64,000 nt of DNA from Coriobacteriia bacterium. GTDB lineage: Bacteria; Actinomycetota; Coriobacteriia; Anaerosomatales; Anaerosomataceae. A program made the translations under genes and the position numbers. Below the pieces are notes generated by a model that worked only from the letters and a program-made list of their open reading frames with translations, was not told the origin of the DNA and did not search any database. This document shows, piece after piece, positions 44,858-55,199 of the stretch (its first letter is position 1; every line of letters starts with the position of its first letter). Where the stretch lies: positions 1-64,000 of the forward strand of contig JAUSOQ010000062.1 in NCBI GenBank assembly GCA_030655755.1, written 5' to 3'.

Positions 44858-45325
44858 CTAGCCGCGTGTGCGCTCCTTGAGCGCGCGCTCGACATCCCGC
44901 TTATGATCGCGATCAGCGAGCGAATCCCGCTTGTCATAGAGCTTCTTGCCGCGAGCCAGCCCGATCTCCACCTTCACAAGGTTGTTCGCCGAGAAGTAGA
45001 TCTTGAGGGGCACAAGCGTGTACCCTTTCTCCTTCGTCTTGCCGATGAGATAGCGGATCTCCTTCTTGTGCAACAGGAGTTTGCGGTTGCGATCCGGCTG
45101 GAGATTGGAGCGATTGCCATGGCTATATGCCGCAATGTGCACGTTATGGAGCCACACCTCGCCTTTGCGGACGATCGCGAAGGTATCACGAAGTGTCGCG
45201 CGGTTCTCTCGGAGGGACTTCACCTCAGTACCCGAGAGCGCGATGCCCGCCTCAAAGGTCTCGTCCACGAAGTAGTCGTGGAAGGCCTTCTTGTTGCTGG
45301 CTATGAGCTTCTCTTCACGTGGCAC
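44858..45325 (-). CDS. smpB: SsrA-binding protein SmpB
   Basis: 155 residues. [22 protein letters not shown] opens the OB-like fold, [17 protein letters not shown] is the tmRNA contact region, and the C-terminal basic tail ends [12 protein letters not shown]. It brings tmRNA to stalled ribosomes. It is 100 bp upstream of ssrA and follows the broken histidine kinase gene by 29 bp. Confidence 0.97.
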   Translation of the reverse strand: MPREEKLIASNKKAFHDYFVDETFEAGIALSGTEVKSLRENRATLRDTFAIVRKGEVWLHNVHIAAYSHGNRSNLQPDRNRKLLLHKKEIRYLIGKTKEKGYTLVPLKIYFSANNLVKVEIGLARGKKLYDKRDSLADRDHKRDVERALKERTRG

Positions 45326-45354
45326 AGGCGGTCCTCAAGGCGTCGGGCGATATC

Positions 45355-46650
45355 TCAGCCGATGGGCAACGCGAGCGTGAATGCCGATCCGGATCCCAGC
45401 ACGCTCTTGACGGTGATATCGCCACCCATAAGCCTAGCGAGCCTACGCGAAACTGCCAGCCCAAGTCCAGCCCCCGTGACGTTGTGTGACGTTGTGTGCA
45501 CTCTCCGGCGTGACACGGAAGTAGTCGTCGAAGATCCGCTCGATATTGCAGGAGGCGATCCCACAGCCGGTGTCCGCCACCTCCACGACGACTCGCGATC
45601 TCTCACGGCGAGCGCACACGTCCACATGCCCGGTCTCGGTGTACTTCAGCGCGTTGCCGACGAGGTTCAGTAAGATTTGCTCGACACGATAGCGATCGCC
45701 CACGATGTCACCGAGATGCTCGGTGCCGCTCAACCGCATCTCGACACCACTCGACCCTATCACCGGTCTCAGGGTCTCGACCGCACGATCGATGACCTCG
45801 CCCACCCCGTAGGGCTGTTCCTCGAGTTCCATGTGACCCGAGTCGATCCGCGCGATGTCGAACATCTCCTCGACGAGATGAAGGACGTGCCGACCGGATT
45901 CGCCGATGAGCCCGATCTGCTTGCTTTGCTCCTCATTGAGTTCTCCTGCCAGACCATCGCGCAGTATGTCGGCGAACCCGACGATCGCGCCGAGCGGCGT
46001 CCGAAGCTCGTGACTCATGGCAGCCAGGAAGCGCACGCGCATGGCGTCACGATTGTGCAGCTCGTTGTTGAGTTCCTCAAGCAGGGAGTTGGATTCCTGG
46101 AGTTCCTCGGCAAACGCCTCGAGCTCCTCGGCAGCCTCGTTGAACCGTCTTCCGGCGATCACGCGCGCGGTCACGTCGGTGAGCACCGCATAGACATAGT
46201 GGCGCCCGTCGAGCACAAGGTCGGTGCACTGGGAGTCGACGACACTCTCACCCGATGCGGTCAGCTGGTTGATCGGCACAGTAGATCCCAGGGGTGTCTT
46301 GTCATCGGGGGTGGCCAAGTCACGCAGACTGCGTCCGATGAGTTCAGCTTCCGGGAAGCCATAGAGGTGAGATGCGCCACGGTTTGCCTCGGCAATGATT
46401 CCCGTCTCGGCGTCGATCAACAGCATCGCCGCGCCGTGATCCGAGAACATCGCCTTGAAACGGGTACCCACCCGCTCCGCCTCACAGCGGCAGACGACTA
46501 TCTCCTTGAACAGCGGGCGGATGAACACCATGGCCGCCGAAAGCAGTACCCAAGCCGACTGGAACCTCGTGGTACGTATGAGAAGGAGCGCGGCGATGCA
46601 GCAAGGAGGGCACACACAATGGCCGCAGTCAGAACCACCGTTACCAGCAT
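45355..46650 (-). pseudogene. PAS-type sensor histidine kinase broken by two frameshifts
   Basis: Two membrane segments, a PAS domain (FKAMFSDHGAAMLLIDAETG), a coiled coil, HisKA (FLAAMSHELRTPLGAIVGFADI) and an ATPase with [13 protein letters not shown] and DTGCGIA. The frame breaks twice. Near 46,597 a missing base separates the true-looking start (46650, AGGTGG 6 bp upstream, encoding MLVTVVLTAAIVCALLAA) from the second membrane helix. Near 45,476-45,498 a 10-bp tandem duplication shifts the frame before the G2 box; removing one copy restores [18 protein letters not shown] through to the C-terminus. It is either a decayed gene or carries sequence errors. smpB follows. Confidence 0.85.
45476..45498. 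repeat. 10-bp tandem duplication causing a frameshift
   Basis: GTGACGTTGT occurs twice in direct succession followed by GTG, 2.3 copies. Because 10 is not a multiple of three it breaks the kinase frame; deletion of one unit restores it. Confidence 0.9.
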
Positions 46651-46721
46651 AGCGCCACCTTTGCGGTTCGTTCCCCCTCAATTGTCAGGACTCCCCGCAT
46701 CTAGCCTAACACGCTGAGAGC

Positions 46722-47783
46722 CTACGGCGTGAAGTCTGTACCAGGCTGAAGACGCAGCACGAATGCGGCGAGTAGCTTCGCAGTGTTCTCCAGGTCTTCG
46801 ATCGACAGCACCTCGGTTGGCGTGTGCATATAGCGCAGCGGTACGCTCACGAGAGCTGCCGCCTTCCCGCCGCGAGAAAGCTGGATGGCGTTCGCGTCAG
46901 TCCCCGTGCCGCGCGGCGCACCCTCCACCTGATACGGGATGTTCTCCGCATCAGCAGCCGAACACAGGAGCTCGAACACGCGTGGGTTGATGTTCGCTCC
47001 GCGAGAGATCGCGGGGCCGCTACCACACTTGATCTCGCCGTGCTTGCGCTTGTCCACATCAAGATAGTCGGTGGCGTGCGTGACCTCTACTGCAATGCCC
47101 ACAACCGGGTCCACGCCGTACGCAGAGGTGGTACCGCCGCGCAGCCCGATCTCTTCCTGTACGGTGGCTGCCGCTATCAGATCACCCTGCGCGCCGCCCG
47201 CCTCACGAACGAACCTGAGCGTCTCGGCCACGATCCAGACACCCATCTTGTCGTCGAAGGCCCGGGAGACCGCCATGCCCTGCCCGAACGTCTCCATGCC
47301 GACGGCATAGGTCACGGGGTCACCGATGTTGACACGCTTCTTGACCTCCTCGGCGGAAAGACCGAGATCGATGAACATCTTGTGCATCTTGACGACCTGC
47401 TTGCGTTCTTCCTCGTCGAGTAGGTGGATCGCCAACCTGCCGAGAACGCCGAGCAAAGGACCATCGGTCGTATGTACCGTCACACGCGCTCCGGGCAGGA
47501 TCTGCGGATCATGACCACCGATCGGCTGGAATGCACAGAAGCCGTCATCGGTGATGTAGGTGACCATGAAACCGATCTCGTCGATGTGTCCCGCAAGCAT
47601 GACGCTGGGACCATCAGCCGTGCCATTGAGGGTGGCATGTACCGACCCCATGACGTTTGTCTCGACGGTGTCCGCATAAGGCGCGATGTACTCACGAAAG
47701 ACCTTCGCGGCAGGCTGCTCATATCCCGAGGGCGACGGTGCTTCAACCAGTGTGCGCAGGAACTCGAAGGATTCAGAACGCAT
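46722..47783 (-). CDS. M42 family metallopeptidase
   Basis: 353 residues. Metal and catalytic sites: AGHIDEIGFMVTYI (His-x-Asp), AFDDKMGVWIV (bridging Asp), TVQEEIGLRGG (Glu pair) and EVTHATDY (Asp). A dodecamer-forming aminopeptidase (glutamyl aminopeptidase/TET/FrvX family) that trims peptides. The start MRSESFEF at 47783 has AAGGAGG 7 bp upstream, which rules out the ATG seven codons earlier. Confidence 0.93.
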   Translation of the reverse strand: MRSESFEFLRTLVEAPSPSGYEQPAAKVFREYIAPYADTVETNVMGSVHATLNGTADGPSVMLAGHIDEIGFMVTYITDDGFCAFQPIGGHDPQILPGARVTVHTTDGPLLGVLGRLAIHLLDEEERKQVVKMHKMFIDLGLSAEEVKKRVNIGDPVTYAVGMETFGQGMAVSRAFDDKMGVWIVAETLRFVREAGGAQGDLIAAATVQEEIGLRGGTTSAYGVDPVVGIAVEVTHATDYLDVDKRKHGEIKCGSGPAISRGANINPRVFELLCSAADAENIPYQVEGAPRGTGTDANAIQLSRGGKAAALVSVPLRYMHTPTEVLSIEDLENTAKLLAAFVLRLQPGTDFTP

Positions 47784-47854
47784 TGAAATGCCTCCTTGTT
47801 GCATATCGTGACGTGCAACACAGTGTAGCGCCGCTCAGCCACATCCGGCCAGTC

Positions 47855-49951
47855 TCAGGCTACCTCAAAGTCGATCCGGCGATCGCTTACACTCACATCC
47901 AGCAGGCGGACCTTGATCCTCTGGCCGAGTCGATAGGTGTTGCCTTTGTTCTCACCCTGAAGCATGAAGCGCTCGGCGTTATAGCGATAGTAGTCGTCGC
48001 TCATCGTCTGCACGTGCACAAGGCCCTCTGCGGTGTTGTCCAGCTGCACGAACATGCCGAAGCTCGCAACACCGGTGATGATCCCCTCGAACACTTCACC
48101 AAGGTGGTCACCCATCAGCTGCACGAGTTTCACTTTCGTCGACTGGTCTTCTGCCGACTCGGCCTCTCGCTCCATGATCGAGCAATGCTCGGTGAGCCAC
48201 TCGAGTTCGTCAGCCATGGAGGCGGTCGGCTCCTTCTCGAGCGCACCGGTAAGCTGGGCTCTAAGCAGCCGGTGGACGATCAGGTCGGGGTAACGGCGGA
48301 TGGGGCTCGTGAAGTGCGTGTACGCTTCCGAGGCAAGGCCGAAATGCGGCGCCAGGTAATCGACATAGCGGGCGCGCTCAAGAGAACGCAACATGAGTGA
48401 GTTGATGAGGAGCTCTTCGGGGCGACCTTTGGCGAAGGCGATGATCCGCTGGAACGTCTGCGGACTCGCTCCGTGAACGTCTTTGATGGGATAGTCGAAC
48501 TCCTTGAGGATGACGGCGACCTGGGCCAGCGCGTCCGGATCAGGATCCTCATGTATGCGAAAGACCATCGGCGCAGCTGCCTCGACCATGTGACGAGCGA
48601 CGACCTCATTGGCGAGGATCATCGCCTCCTCGATCATGTTGGTCGCTGCGGTACGCTTGCGAAGCACGACATCGATCGGCTTGCCGTCCTCGTCCAGTCG
48701 CACTTTTGCTTCCACGGTGTCGAAGTCCAGGCCACCGCGGTCGATGCGCTGTTTGCTCAGCGCTTCAGCTACCTTGCGAAGCTCCGTCAAAAGACGCTCG
48801 CTCTCGGCGTCGGGAAAACCGCCGTGGTCGAGCCACTCCTGCACCTGCCCGTAGTCAAAGCGGCGATCGCTTCTGATGACCGAGGGGTAGAGCCGGTGTG
48901 CCTCGACGTGCGCATTGCGATCAAGGTCCATCTCAACGGTGAAGCACAACCGCTCCACACCCGGATTGAGCGAACATATCTCATTGGAGAGCTTCTCGGG
49001 CAGCATCGGCAGGACGCGGTCGACGAGATAGACGGACGTCGCGCGTTGTACCGCCTCGTTGTCGATCATGCTCCCCCAGGGCACGTAGTGACTGACGTCG
49101 GCGATGTGCACCCACAGTCGCCAGCGTCCCTCGATCCACTCCAACGAGATCGCGTCATCGAAATCCTCCGCATCGGCGGGATCGATCGTCACCGTGAACA
49201 CGTTGCGGAGATCGGCACGACCGGCCGCTATCTCGGACTCGGTACCTTGCTCCAGCCGAGCGGCTGCCTCCTCGACTTCCGGTGGGAACTCCGTGTGTAG
49301 TCCGTGCTCGCGTATCACGATCTCGATGTCGACGCCGGGGGCGCCAGCAGGTCCAAGCACTTCTTCTATAACGCCTTGCATGGAATCACGCTGTGTCGCA
49401 TAGCGCGTGATGCGTGCGACGACCATGTCGTTCGGCGCAGCGGCGGAACCGGTATGAGACTTCAGGTCCACGAAGAGGTCACCCAGGACGCGTGCGTCCG
49501 TCGGCACGACGATGCCGAGTGCACCGTGCCGCTCAAAACGACCGACCACCTGTGTCAGAGAACGTTCGAGCACCTGAACGACCTCGCCCGAACGTCCCAT
49601 GTGATGACGTTTCTGCTCGAGTCTCACCGCGACGGTGTCGCCGTGCATCGCGCCGCCGGTGTCCCGACGACCGACGTAGATATCGCCCGCTGGTGTGGAG
49701 ACGAAGGCGAATCCCCTGCGGTTCATCGACAGTCGTCCAACGGTGAGATTGCGTTCCCTCAGCGCAACATAGCGCCCGGCTTTCGCCTCGATGATGCTTC
49801 CCGACTGCACCAACTGCTCCAGAACCGAACGCGTCTTTGCTTCCGTGACGCCCTGGCCCTCACGCTCGAGCGCCGCCGTGACTTCCTCGACGGTCATCCC
49901 CTTGCTTGCGGAGCCGCGAAGCATCTTCATGACCAGTTTCTCAGGTCTCAA
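47855..49951 (-). CDS. rnr: Ribonuclease R (RNB family exoribonuclease)
   Basis: About 698 residues. N-terminal winged helix, OB cold-shock domains (SMNRRGFAFVSTPAGDIYVG), RNB catalytic domain with TIDPADAEDFDDAISLEWIE (Mg-binding Asps), FTSPIRRYPDLIVHRLL, and a C-terminal S1 domain (GVASFGMFVQLDNTAEGLVHV). It degrades structured RNA and, with tmRNA, faulty messages. A TTG at 49951 with GAGGGGG 4 bp upstream is taken as start; an ATG at 49990 lacks a ribosome-binding site and one at 49930 is weaker. Confidence 0.94.
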   Translation of the reverse strand: MRPEKLVMKMLRGSASKGMTVEEVTAALEREGQGVTEAKTRSVLEQLVQSGSIIEAKAGRYVALRERNLTVGRLSMNRRGFAFVSTPAGDIYVGRRDTGGAMHGDTVAVRLEQKRHHMGRSGEVVQVLERSLTQVVGRFERHGALGIVVPTDARVLGDLFVDLKSHTGSAAAPNDMVVARITRYATQRDSMQGVIEEVLGPAGAPGVDIEIVIREHGLHTEFPPEVEEAAARLEQGTESEIAAGRADLRNVFTVTIDPADAEDFDDAISLEWIEGRWRLWVHIADVSHYVPWGSMIDNEAVQRATSVYLVDRVLPMLPEKLSNEICSLNPGVERLCFTVEMDLDRNAHVEAHRLYPSVIRSDRRFDYGQVQEWLDHGGFPDAESERLLTELRKVAEALSKQRIDRGGLDFDTVEAKVRLDEDGKPIDVVLRKRTAATNMIEEAMILANEVVARHMVEAAAPMVFRIHEDPDPDALAQVAVILKEFDYPIKDVHGASPQTFQRIIAFAKGRPEELLINSLMLRSLERARYVDYLAPHFGLASEAYTHFTSPIRRYPDLIVHRLLRAQLTGALEKEPTASMADELEWLTEHCSIMEREAESAEDQSTKVKLVQLMGDHLGEVFEGIITGVASFGMFVQLDNTAEGLVHVQTMSDDYYRYNAERFMLQGENKGNTYRLGQRIKVRLLDVSVSDRRIDFEVA

Positions 49952-50075
49952 TCGTCCCCCTCGGTTATGGTCCGCAGGACGCAACAACATGGGTATGGCG
50001 ATACCATGGACCTGCTTGCGCCGGTGCTAGAATGACGGTATGGTGCTACCTTACACCTGAGCCAGGGGAGAACCC

Positions 50076-50498
50076 ATGGATTCCCATCACAATCTCGCAT
50101 CGTGCCTGGTCGGCACGGGAACCCTCACACATCCGCGCGACATGGTTCGCGCGATGGAGACCGTTGAGGCGCTCGACTACACCTACACCGTGGACTCGGA
50201 GACGATCTCCGAGGGGCGGGTGACGCTTGTCAAGATCATGGCGGATCCGGAGTCATCGACGATCCTTGTCAACGGCTGCCTGTTCCTCAACGTCATGAGC
50301 TTCACGTATTTGAACTTCACCACCGACGACGAAGGTGTGACCCATTTCGAACTCCATGCAAACGGCACAGTCTTCAAGATCACGCCCATCGATGAGCCGG
50401 AGTTGCGCACATCCGGTAGACCGATCATCCGCTTGATGGAAGACGGCACATTCGATGCGCAGTCATTCGTGATGCTTGACGATGAGGACGAAGAGTAG
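50076..50498 (+). CDS. Hypothetical protein
   Basis: 140 residues, acidic C-terminus (MLDDEDEE). Begins with AGGGGAG 5 bp upstream. The middle (EGRVTLVKIMADPESSTILV, then SFTYLNFTTDDEGVTHFEL) suggests alternating beta strands. No known domain recognised and no membrane segment. It is one of only two plus-strand genes in the GC-rich half, divergent from rnr and convergent with the CtpA gene. Confidence 0.7.
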   Translation: MDSHHNLASCLVGTGTLTHPRDMVRAMETVEALDYTYTVDSETISEGRVTLVKIMADPESSTILVNGCLFLNVMSFTYLNFTTDDEGVTHFELHANGTVFKITPIDEPELRTSGRPIIRLMEDGTFDAQSFVMLDDEDEE

Positions 50499-50517
50499 CA
50501 GAGCGCTTCGCGAATCT

Positions 50518-51681
50518 TTATCGCAGCAGCTCGGCCGCCTTCCTCAGCTGGATGTCCGTGCCTTTATCGGCCTGGTCAGCCAACTCCATCTCCACCGTCA
50601 CATCAGGCTCAAGACCGACCTTGTCGATCGAGCGTCCCTTCGGCGTGAAGTAGCGAGCGATCGTGAGCTTGAGCGCCCCTCCGAATGAAAGCGCGTCGAT
50701 CGTCTGCACGCTACCCTTGCCGTAGCTCTTCACGCCGACGAGTTCGGCGCGACCGTAGTCTTGTAGAGCGCCGGCCACGATCTCGGATGCTGAGGCGCTG
50801 TTCTCATTGATGAGCACGACGAGCGGCAGGTCGGTGGCGACCTCACCGGTCGCCCGGTGGGACTCCTCTTTGCCTTCACGATCCTTGACGGTCACGACGA
50901 AACCGTCCTTCACGAACAGTGACACGACATCGACCGAGGATGCCAGTAGGCCGCCCGGGTTATCACGCAGGTCGAGTACGACACCCCTGGCGCCATCGGA
51001 TTCCAGCCGTTCGATCTCATCGCGCAGCGACTCGGCGGATCTCTCATTGAACGTATAGAGACGCACGTAGCCGATGGAACCGTCCAGCATCTCGGACTCG
51101 GTGTTCGGCGTCTCGATCTTCGCCCGCGTCACCGTCACCGTGAACAGCTCCTGCTCGCCCCGGTGGATGCCAAGCTCGACGGTCGTCCCCTCGGGACCAC
51201 GGATCAAACTCACGACCTCATCTATGTCCCACTCTGACTTCTGCATGCCGTCGATCGATACGATCTGGTCATCAGCCTTAAGGCCCGACTTCTCCGCTGG
51301 CGTGCCACTCATGACCGAGACGACCGTTGGAATGCCCTCCTTGGTCGTGATGACGACGCCGATCCCATAGAACTCTCCACGAGTCTGCTCGTCAAAAACC
51401 TCGAACTGCGAGGCATCGAAGTAGGCCGCGTACGGGTCATCGAGAGAGTCCAGCATGCCTTTGATGGCGCCCACGGCGACCGACGTATCGCTGCTCGGCT
51501 CGTAAGCTTGGTCTTGAAGGATACCGTGAACCTCACGAACCGCAGACTCAAGCGCAGGTGCGCTCTCTGAAGCCGACGAGGACACGCCGAGACGACCAAG
51601 GACGACACCTGCGCCGAATGAGACCGCCACGAGCGTCGCCGCCACAATAGCGACGACCGCCCACTTCAGGAGTCTGTTCAT
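50518..51681 (-). CDS. S41 family C-terminal processing peptidase
   Basis: 387 residues. N-terminal membrane anchor (WAVVAIVAATLVAVSFGAGVVL), helical bundle, PDZ domain (IGVVITTKEGIPTVVSVMSG), and tail-specific protease domain with Ser in INENSASASEIVAG and Lys in GVKSYGKGSVQTI. Extracytoplasmic. It starts 2 bp after ftsX, a common arrangement (ftsE-ftsX-ctpA) that ties it to cell-wall remodelling during division. Confidence 0.94.
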   Translation of the reverse strand: MNRLLKWAVVAIVAATLVAVSFGAGVVLGRLGVSSSASESAPALESAVREVHGILQDQAYEPSSDTSVAVGAIKGMLDSLDDPYAAYFDASQFEVFDEQTRGEFYGIGVVITTKEGIPTVVSVMSGTPAEKSGLKADDQIVSIDGMQKSEWDIDEVVSLIRGPEGTTVELGIHRGEQELFTVTVTRAKIETPNTESEMLDGSIGYVRLYTFNERSAESLRDEIERLESDGARGVVLDLRDNPGGLLASSVDVVSLFVKDGFVVTVKDREGKEESHRATGEVATDLPLVVLINENSASASEIVAGALQDYGRAELVGVKSYGKGSVQTIDALSFGGALKLTIARYFTPKGRSIDKVGLEPDVTVEMELADQADKGTDIQLRKAAELLR

Positions 51682-51683
51682 GC

Positions 51684-52598
51684 CTACACCTTGAGGTAAC
51701 GGCGCAACGCGAATCCGGAGCCGATGACACCGATGACGATCCCGCTGATGACAAGCAGCAGCGAGATCTGTACCGCCACCGTGCCCGATATCGAGAACGG
51801 CAGGAAGGGCAGCTGGTCGCGCACGATGGGCACTACGTACAGGTTCACGAGCCCAAGCGTGCCGAGCGTCAGAAGAGCGCCGATGAGACTTTGGACAACG
51901 CCTTCCATGAGGAACGGCGTGCGAATGAACCAGTTGGATGCGCCCACAAGACGCATGATGCCGATCTCCTTGCGCCTGGCGTAGATCGCCAGTCGAATCG
52001 AGTTGTTGATGAAGATAAGACTTATGACCGCCAGCATAGCGATGAAGACGACACCGATCGTGCGTAGAATGCGCGTGAACGTGAAGAGCTGGTTCACTAT
52101 CTGCTGTCCGTACTTGAGCGACTTCTCCGGCTCCTCCGGCTTGTCAGCCACGTTCGGGAACGTCGGATTCGCCTTGATGAAGGCAACGACATCCATGACG
52201 TCGCGTGGGTCTTCAAGATCGACGTCGAGCGACGCGGGAAGCGGGTTCACATCGAGCTGGTCGACGATCTCGGGACTGTCTTCCATCGTCTTCTTTAACT
52301 CCTCGAGCGCCTGCTCTTTGGAGGTATATGTCACACCTTTGACGCGCTCGTCTTTGAGCAGAGCGTTCTGTAGGGACTCCACGTCTTCGGGCGCCGCGCC
52401 ATCCTTGAGAAAGATCCGGATGCTGACTTTATCCTCGACAGACTGCACGATGTTGTTGACGACGACGCTCGAACCGATGGACGCGCCAACCAGCAGCAGC
52501 GACAGGTAGATCGTGATGATGGCACCCAGGCTCATCACCCAGTTGCGGCGGAAGCTGACCAACGACTCCCGCACGAAGTAGCCCAGATTAATCGCCAT
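51684..52598 (-). CDS. ftsX: Cell division protein FtsX
   Basis: 304 residues. Opening [21 protein letters not shown], first membrane helix, extracellular ~120-residue domain, then three helices of the FtsX/MacB permease type ([27 protein letters not shown] is the conserved cytoplasmic loop). With FtsE it forms a type VII ABC complex that activates peptidoglycan hydrolases. Overlaps ftsE by 11 bases. Confidence 0.96.
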   Translation of the reverse strand: MAINLGYFVRESLVSFRRNWVMSLGAIITIYLSLLLVGASIGSSVVVNNIVQSVEDKVSIRIFLKDGAAPEDVESLQNALLKDERVKGVTYTSKEQALEELKKTMEDSPEIVDQLDVNPLPASLDVDLEDPRDVMDVVAFIKANPTFPNVADKPEEPEKSLKYGQQIVNQLFTFTRILRTIGVVFIAMLAVISLIFINNSIRLAIYARRKEIGIMRLVGASNWFIRTPFLMEGVVQSLIGALLTLGTLGLVNLYVVPIVRDQLPFLPFSISGTVAVQISLLLVISGIVIGVIGSGFALRRYLKV

Positions 52599-53277
52599 AG
52601 CCGTAGACTCCTCGTGACTGGTCGCGGATGATACGGCCGCCTTCGAGGGCGATCACGCGCTTGCGCATAGAGTCGACCATCTCCCGGTCGTGCGTCGCAA
52701 TGAGTACTGTCGTGCCGGTCTTGTTGATCCGCGACAGGATGCTCATGATGCCGAGCGACGTTGCCGGGTCGAGGTTGCCCGTGGGCTCATCGGCCAGAAG
52801 AAGCGGAGGGCGGTTGACGAACGCGCGCGCGATAGAGACACGCTGCTGCTCGCCACCGGAAAGCTCATCGGGGTAACTCTCCATCTTGTCTTCGAGTCCG
52901 ACCAGTCGCAGTACCTCAGGCACCTGCGTCCGGATGACATGCTTGCTGCGCCCGATGACCTCCAACGCGAACGCCACGTTCTCATAGGTCGTCTTGTTCG
53001 GCAGCAGCTTGAAATCTTGGAAAACGCAACCGATGTTGCGGCGCAGGAACGGCACCTTCCAATTGCGCATCTTGCCCAGATCCTGACCGGCGACAGCGAT
53101 CGTACCGGTCGTCGGCAAGATCTCACGCAGCATCAGCCTGATGAAGGTGGACTTGCCCGAACCTGAGTGTCCAACGAGGAAGACGAACTCTCCCTGCTCT
53201 ATATCGACGTTCACGTCGATAAGCGCAGCGGGCTTGTCTGGAACGTACTGCTTACTCACGTCCCGCATCGATATCAT
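52588..53277 (-). CDS. ftsE: Cell division ATP-binding protein FtsE
   Basis: 229 residues from [16 protein letters not shown]. Walker [15 protein letters not shown], signature [14 protein letters not shown], Walker [14 protein letters not shown]-loop [10 protein letters not shown]. The start at 53277 has GGAG 7 bp upstream and matches the family length; the longer open frame upstream is not protein-like. Pairs with FtsX. Confidence 0.97.
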   Translation of the reverse strand: MISMRDVSKQYVPDKPAALIDVNVDIEQGEFVFLVGHSGSGKSTFIRLMLREILPTTGTIAVAGQDLGKMRNWKVPFLRRNIGCVFQDFKLLPNKTTYENVAFALEVIGRSKHVIRTQVPEVLRLVGLEDKMESYPDELSGGEQQRVSIARAFVNRPPLLLADEPTGNLDPATSLGIMSILSRINKTGTTVLIATHDREMVDSMRKRVIALEGGRIIRDQSRGVYGYGD

Positions 53278-53418
53278 GGGGTGCTCCGTCTCATTGTGCG
53301 ATTCCCGCGATATTCTACCAGAACGCAGCGCTGATCTCGTGCCCCGAGTAGCCATTAGGGCACTTCTCCACACAAACTCCAGAAGTGACCAGCGTGCGAC
53401 CCATGCGCTACCGGCAAC

Positions 53419-54348
53419 CTATTCAAGCAGCTCTCGTGCCGAAGTGACGATATCGAGCGCCGTAAGACCAAAGTACACCATCAGCTCATCTGGCTCACCT
53501 GACGTGCCGAACACATCCTTCACGCCCACCCGACGCAATGGTACAGGGTACGCCTCGCCGAGAAGCTCAGCGATTGCGGACCCCAGCCCTCCGATGATGG
53601 AGTGCTCCTCACAGGTGACGACACGGCCTGTTTTGCGCACCGAGCCGACGAGCGTCTCCACGTCGAGCGGTTTCACGCTCGCGACGTCGATCACCTCGGC
53701 CGAGATCCCTTGAACCGCAAGCAGTTCGGCTGCCTGCAGCGCCTCGGCAACCATCACCCCACACGCGGCGAGCGTCACGTCGGCGCCTTCACGCAATACA
53801 TATGCCTTGCCGAGTTCAAGCTTGAAGTCCGCAGCGTAGACCTGCGGCACGCCGACCCTGCCGAGGCGGATGTAGAACGGGCCGGACGCCTCAGCGGCCA
53901 GGCGCAATGCGCTCTTGGCGGAGTTGTAGTCAGCCGGCACGAGCACGCGCATACCGGGCAGCACGCGCATGAGCGCGATATCCTCGATCATCTGATGACT
54001 ACCGCCGTCCGGACCGACCGTGATACCCGAATGGGTCGGAGCGAGTTTCACGTTCAAGTCCGAGTAGCAGACCGTGTTGCGCACCTGGTCGTAGGCTCGC
54101 CCGGTCGCGAACACCGCGAACGAGCCCGTGAACGCGATCTTGCCCGCAACGGCAAGGCCGGCGGCAACGCCGACCATGTTCGCTTCGGCGATACCGGCAT
54201 TGAAGAAGCGCTCGGGGTTCGCCTCCTGGAAGGTGGCGGTCGTCGTGGACTTCGAGAGGTCCGCTTCGACCGCGACGATGTCGAACCCGTCCGCCACAAG
54301 GTCATTGAGGGTCTCGCCGAAGGCGGCCCTGGTCGCTTTGTCACCCAC
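53419..54348 (-). CDS. Transketolase, C-terminal subunit
   Basis: 309 residues: pyrimidine-binding (PYR) and C-terminal domains of a split transketolase. Landmarks are ADLSKSTTTATFQEANPERF, GIAEANMVGVAAGLAVAGK and the Glu-containing TCEEHSIIGGLGSAIAELLG. It works with the partner encoded directly upstream (overlap of eight bases). Split transketolases are common in actinobacteria and clostridia. It moves two-carbon units in the pentose phosphate pathway. Confidence 0.94.
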   Translation of the reverse strand: MGDKATRAAFGETLNDLVADGFDIVAVEADLSKSTTTATFQEANPERFFNAGIAEANMVGVAAGLAVAGKIAFTGSFAVFATGRAYDQVRNTVCYSDLNVKLAPTHSGITVGPDGGSHQMIEDIALMRVLPGMRVLVPADYNSAKSALRLAAEASGPFYIRLGRVGVPQVYAADFKLELGKAYVLREGADVTLAACGVMVAEALQAAELLAVQGISAEVIDVASVKPLDVETLVGSVRKTGRVVTCEEHSIIGGLGSAIAELLGEAYPVPLRRVGVKDVFGTSGEPDELMVYFGLTALDIVTSARELLE

Positions 54349-55198
54349 GTGCGGCCTCCTTCTCGAGCACGGCGGTCAACTCGGCCACCGCGCGCTGGGT
54401 CTCATCGGCGTTCGGGGCCTTGCCATGCCACCCGGCGTTGCCCTCCATAAACGACACGCCCTTGCCCTTGACGGTACTGCACACGATCACGACAGGTACG
54501 CCACCGCCCAGCGCTGTCTCGGCAGCTTCGAACGCGCGTAGCAGAGCTTCGACATCATGCCCGTCCGCGATGATGGTCCTCCAACCGAAGGCGCCGAACT
54601 TCGCCTCGACATCCCCGAGGCACATCACGTCGCTGCATGCGCCGTCGATCTGCAGGCCGTTATGGTCGACGATCGCGACGAGGTTGTCCACGCCGTGGTG
54701 CGCAGCGAACATCGCCGCCTCCCAGACCTGACCTTCCTGCAGCTCGCCGTCACCCATCAGGCAGAACACACGCGAGGCGCTCCGGTCGAGCTTGAGCCCG
54801 AGCGCGATGCCGTTGGAGATGGAAAGTCCCTGGCCGAGCGACCCGGTCGAGACCTCGACGCCGGGCACCTTCTTGCTGTCAGGGTGTCCCTGCAGTATCG
54901 AGCCGAGCTTGCGCAGGGTGCCGAGGTGTTCGCGGTCGATGTAGCCGGACTCGGCGAGTGCGGCATAGAGTACCGGAGCCGCATGGCCCTTGGAGAGCAC
55001 GAACCGGTCCCTGCCCTCCCAGGACGGATCCGCCGGATCATGCTTCATGACACCGAAGTAGAGCGCAGCCACGATGTCGGCCGCCGACAGCGAGCCACCG
55101 GGATGCCCGCTCCCCGCTTTGGCGATCATCTCGACGACGTCGAGACGCATTTGGGCCGCCATCGAGCGGATGAGGCCCACGTCAGGTGCGTTCGCCAT
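54341..55198 (-). CDS. Transketolase, N-terminal (TPP-binding) subunit
   Basis: 285 residues. GSGHPGGSLSAADIVAALYF, SKGHAAPVLYAALAESGYI, STGSLGQGLSISNGIALGLK, and the thiamine-pyrophosphate motif LMGDGELQEGQVWEAAMFA with IVDHNGLQIDG. The start MANAPDVGLIRSM at 55198 is chosen since it overlaps the preceding stop and the upstream extension has no homology. It pairs with the C-terminal subunit. Confidence 0.94.
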   Translation of the reverse strand: MANAPDVGLIRSMAAQMRLDVVEMIAKAGSGHPGGSLSAADIVAALYFGVMKHDPADPSWEGRDRFVLSKGHAAPVLYAALAESGYIDREHLGTLRKLGSILQGHPDSKKVPGVEVSTGSLGQGLSISNGIALGLKLDRSASRVFCLMGDGELQEGQVWEAAMFAAHHGVDNLVAIVDHNGLQIDGACSDVMCLGDVEAKFGAFGWRTIIADGHDVEALLRAFEAAETALGGGVPVVIVCSTVKGKGVSFMEGNAGWHGKAPNADETQRAVAELTAVLEKEAARG

Positions 55199-55199
55199 T

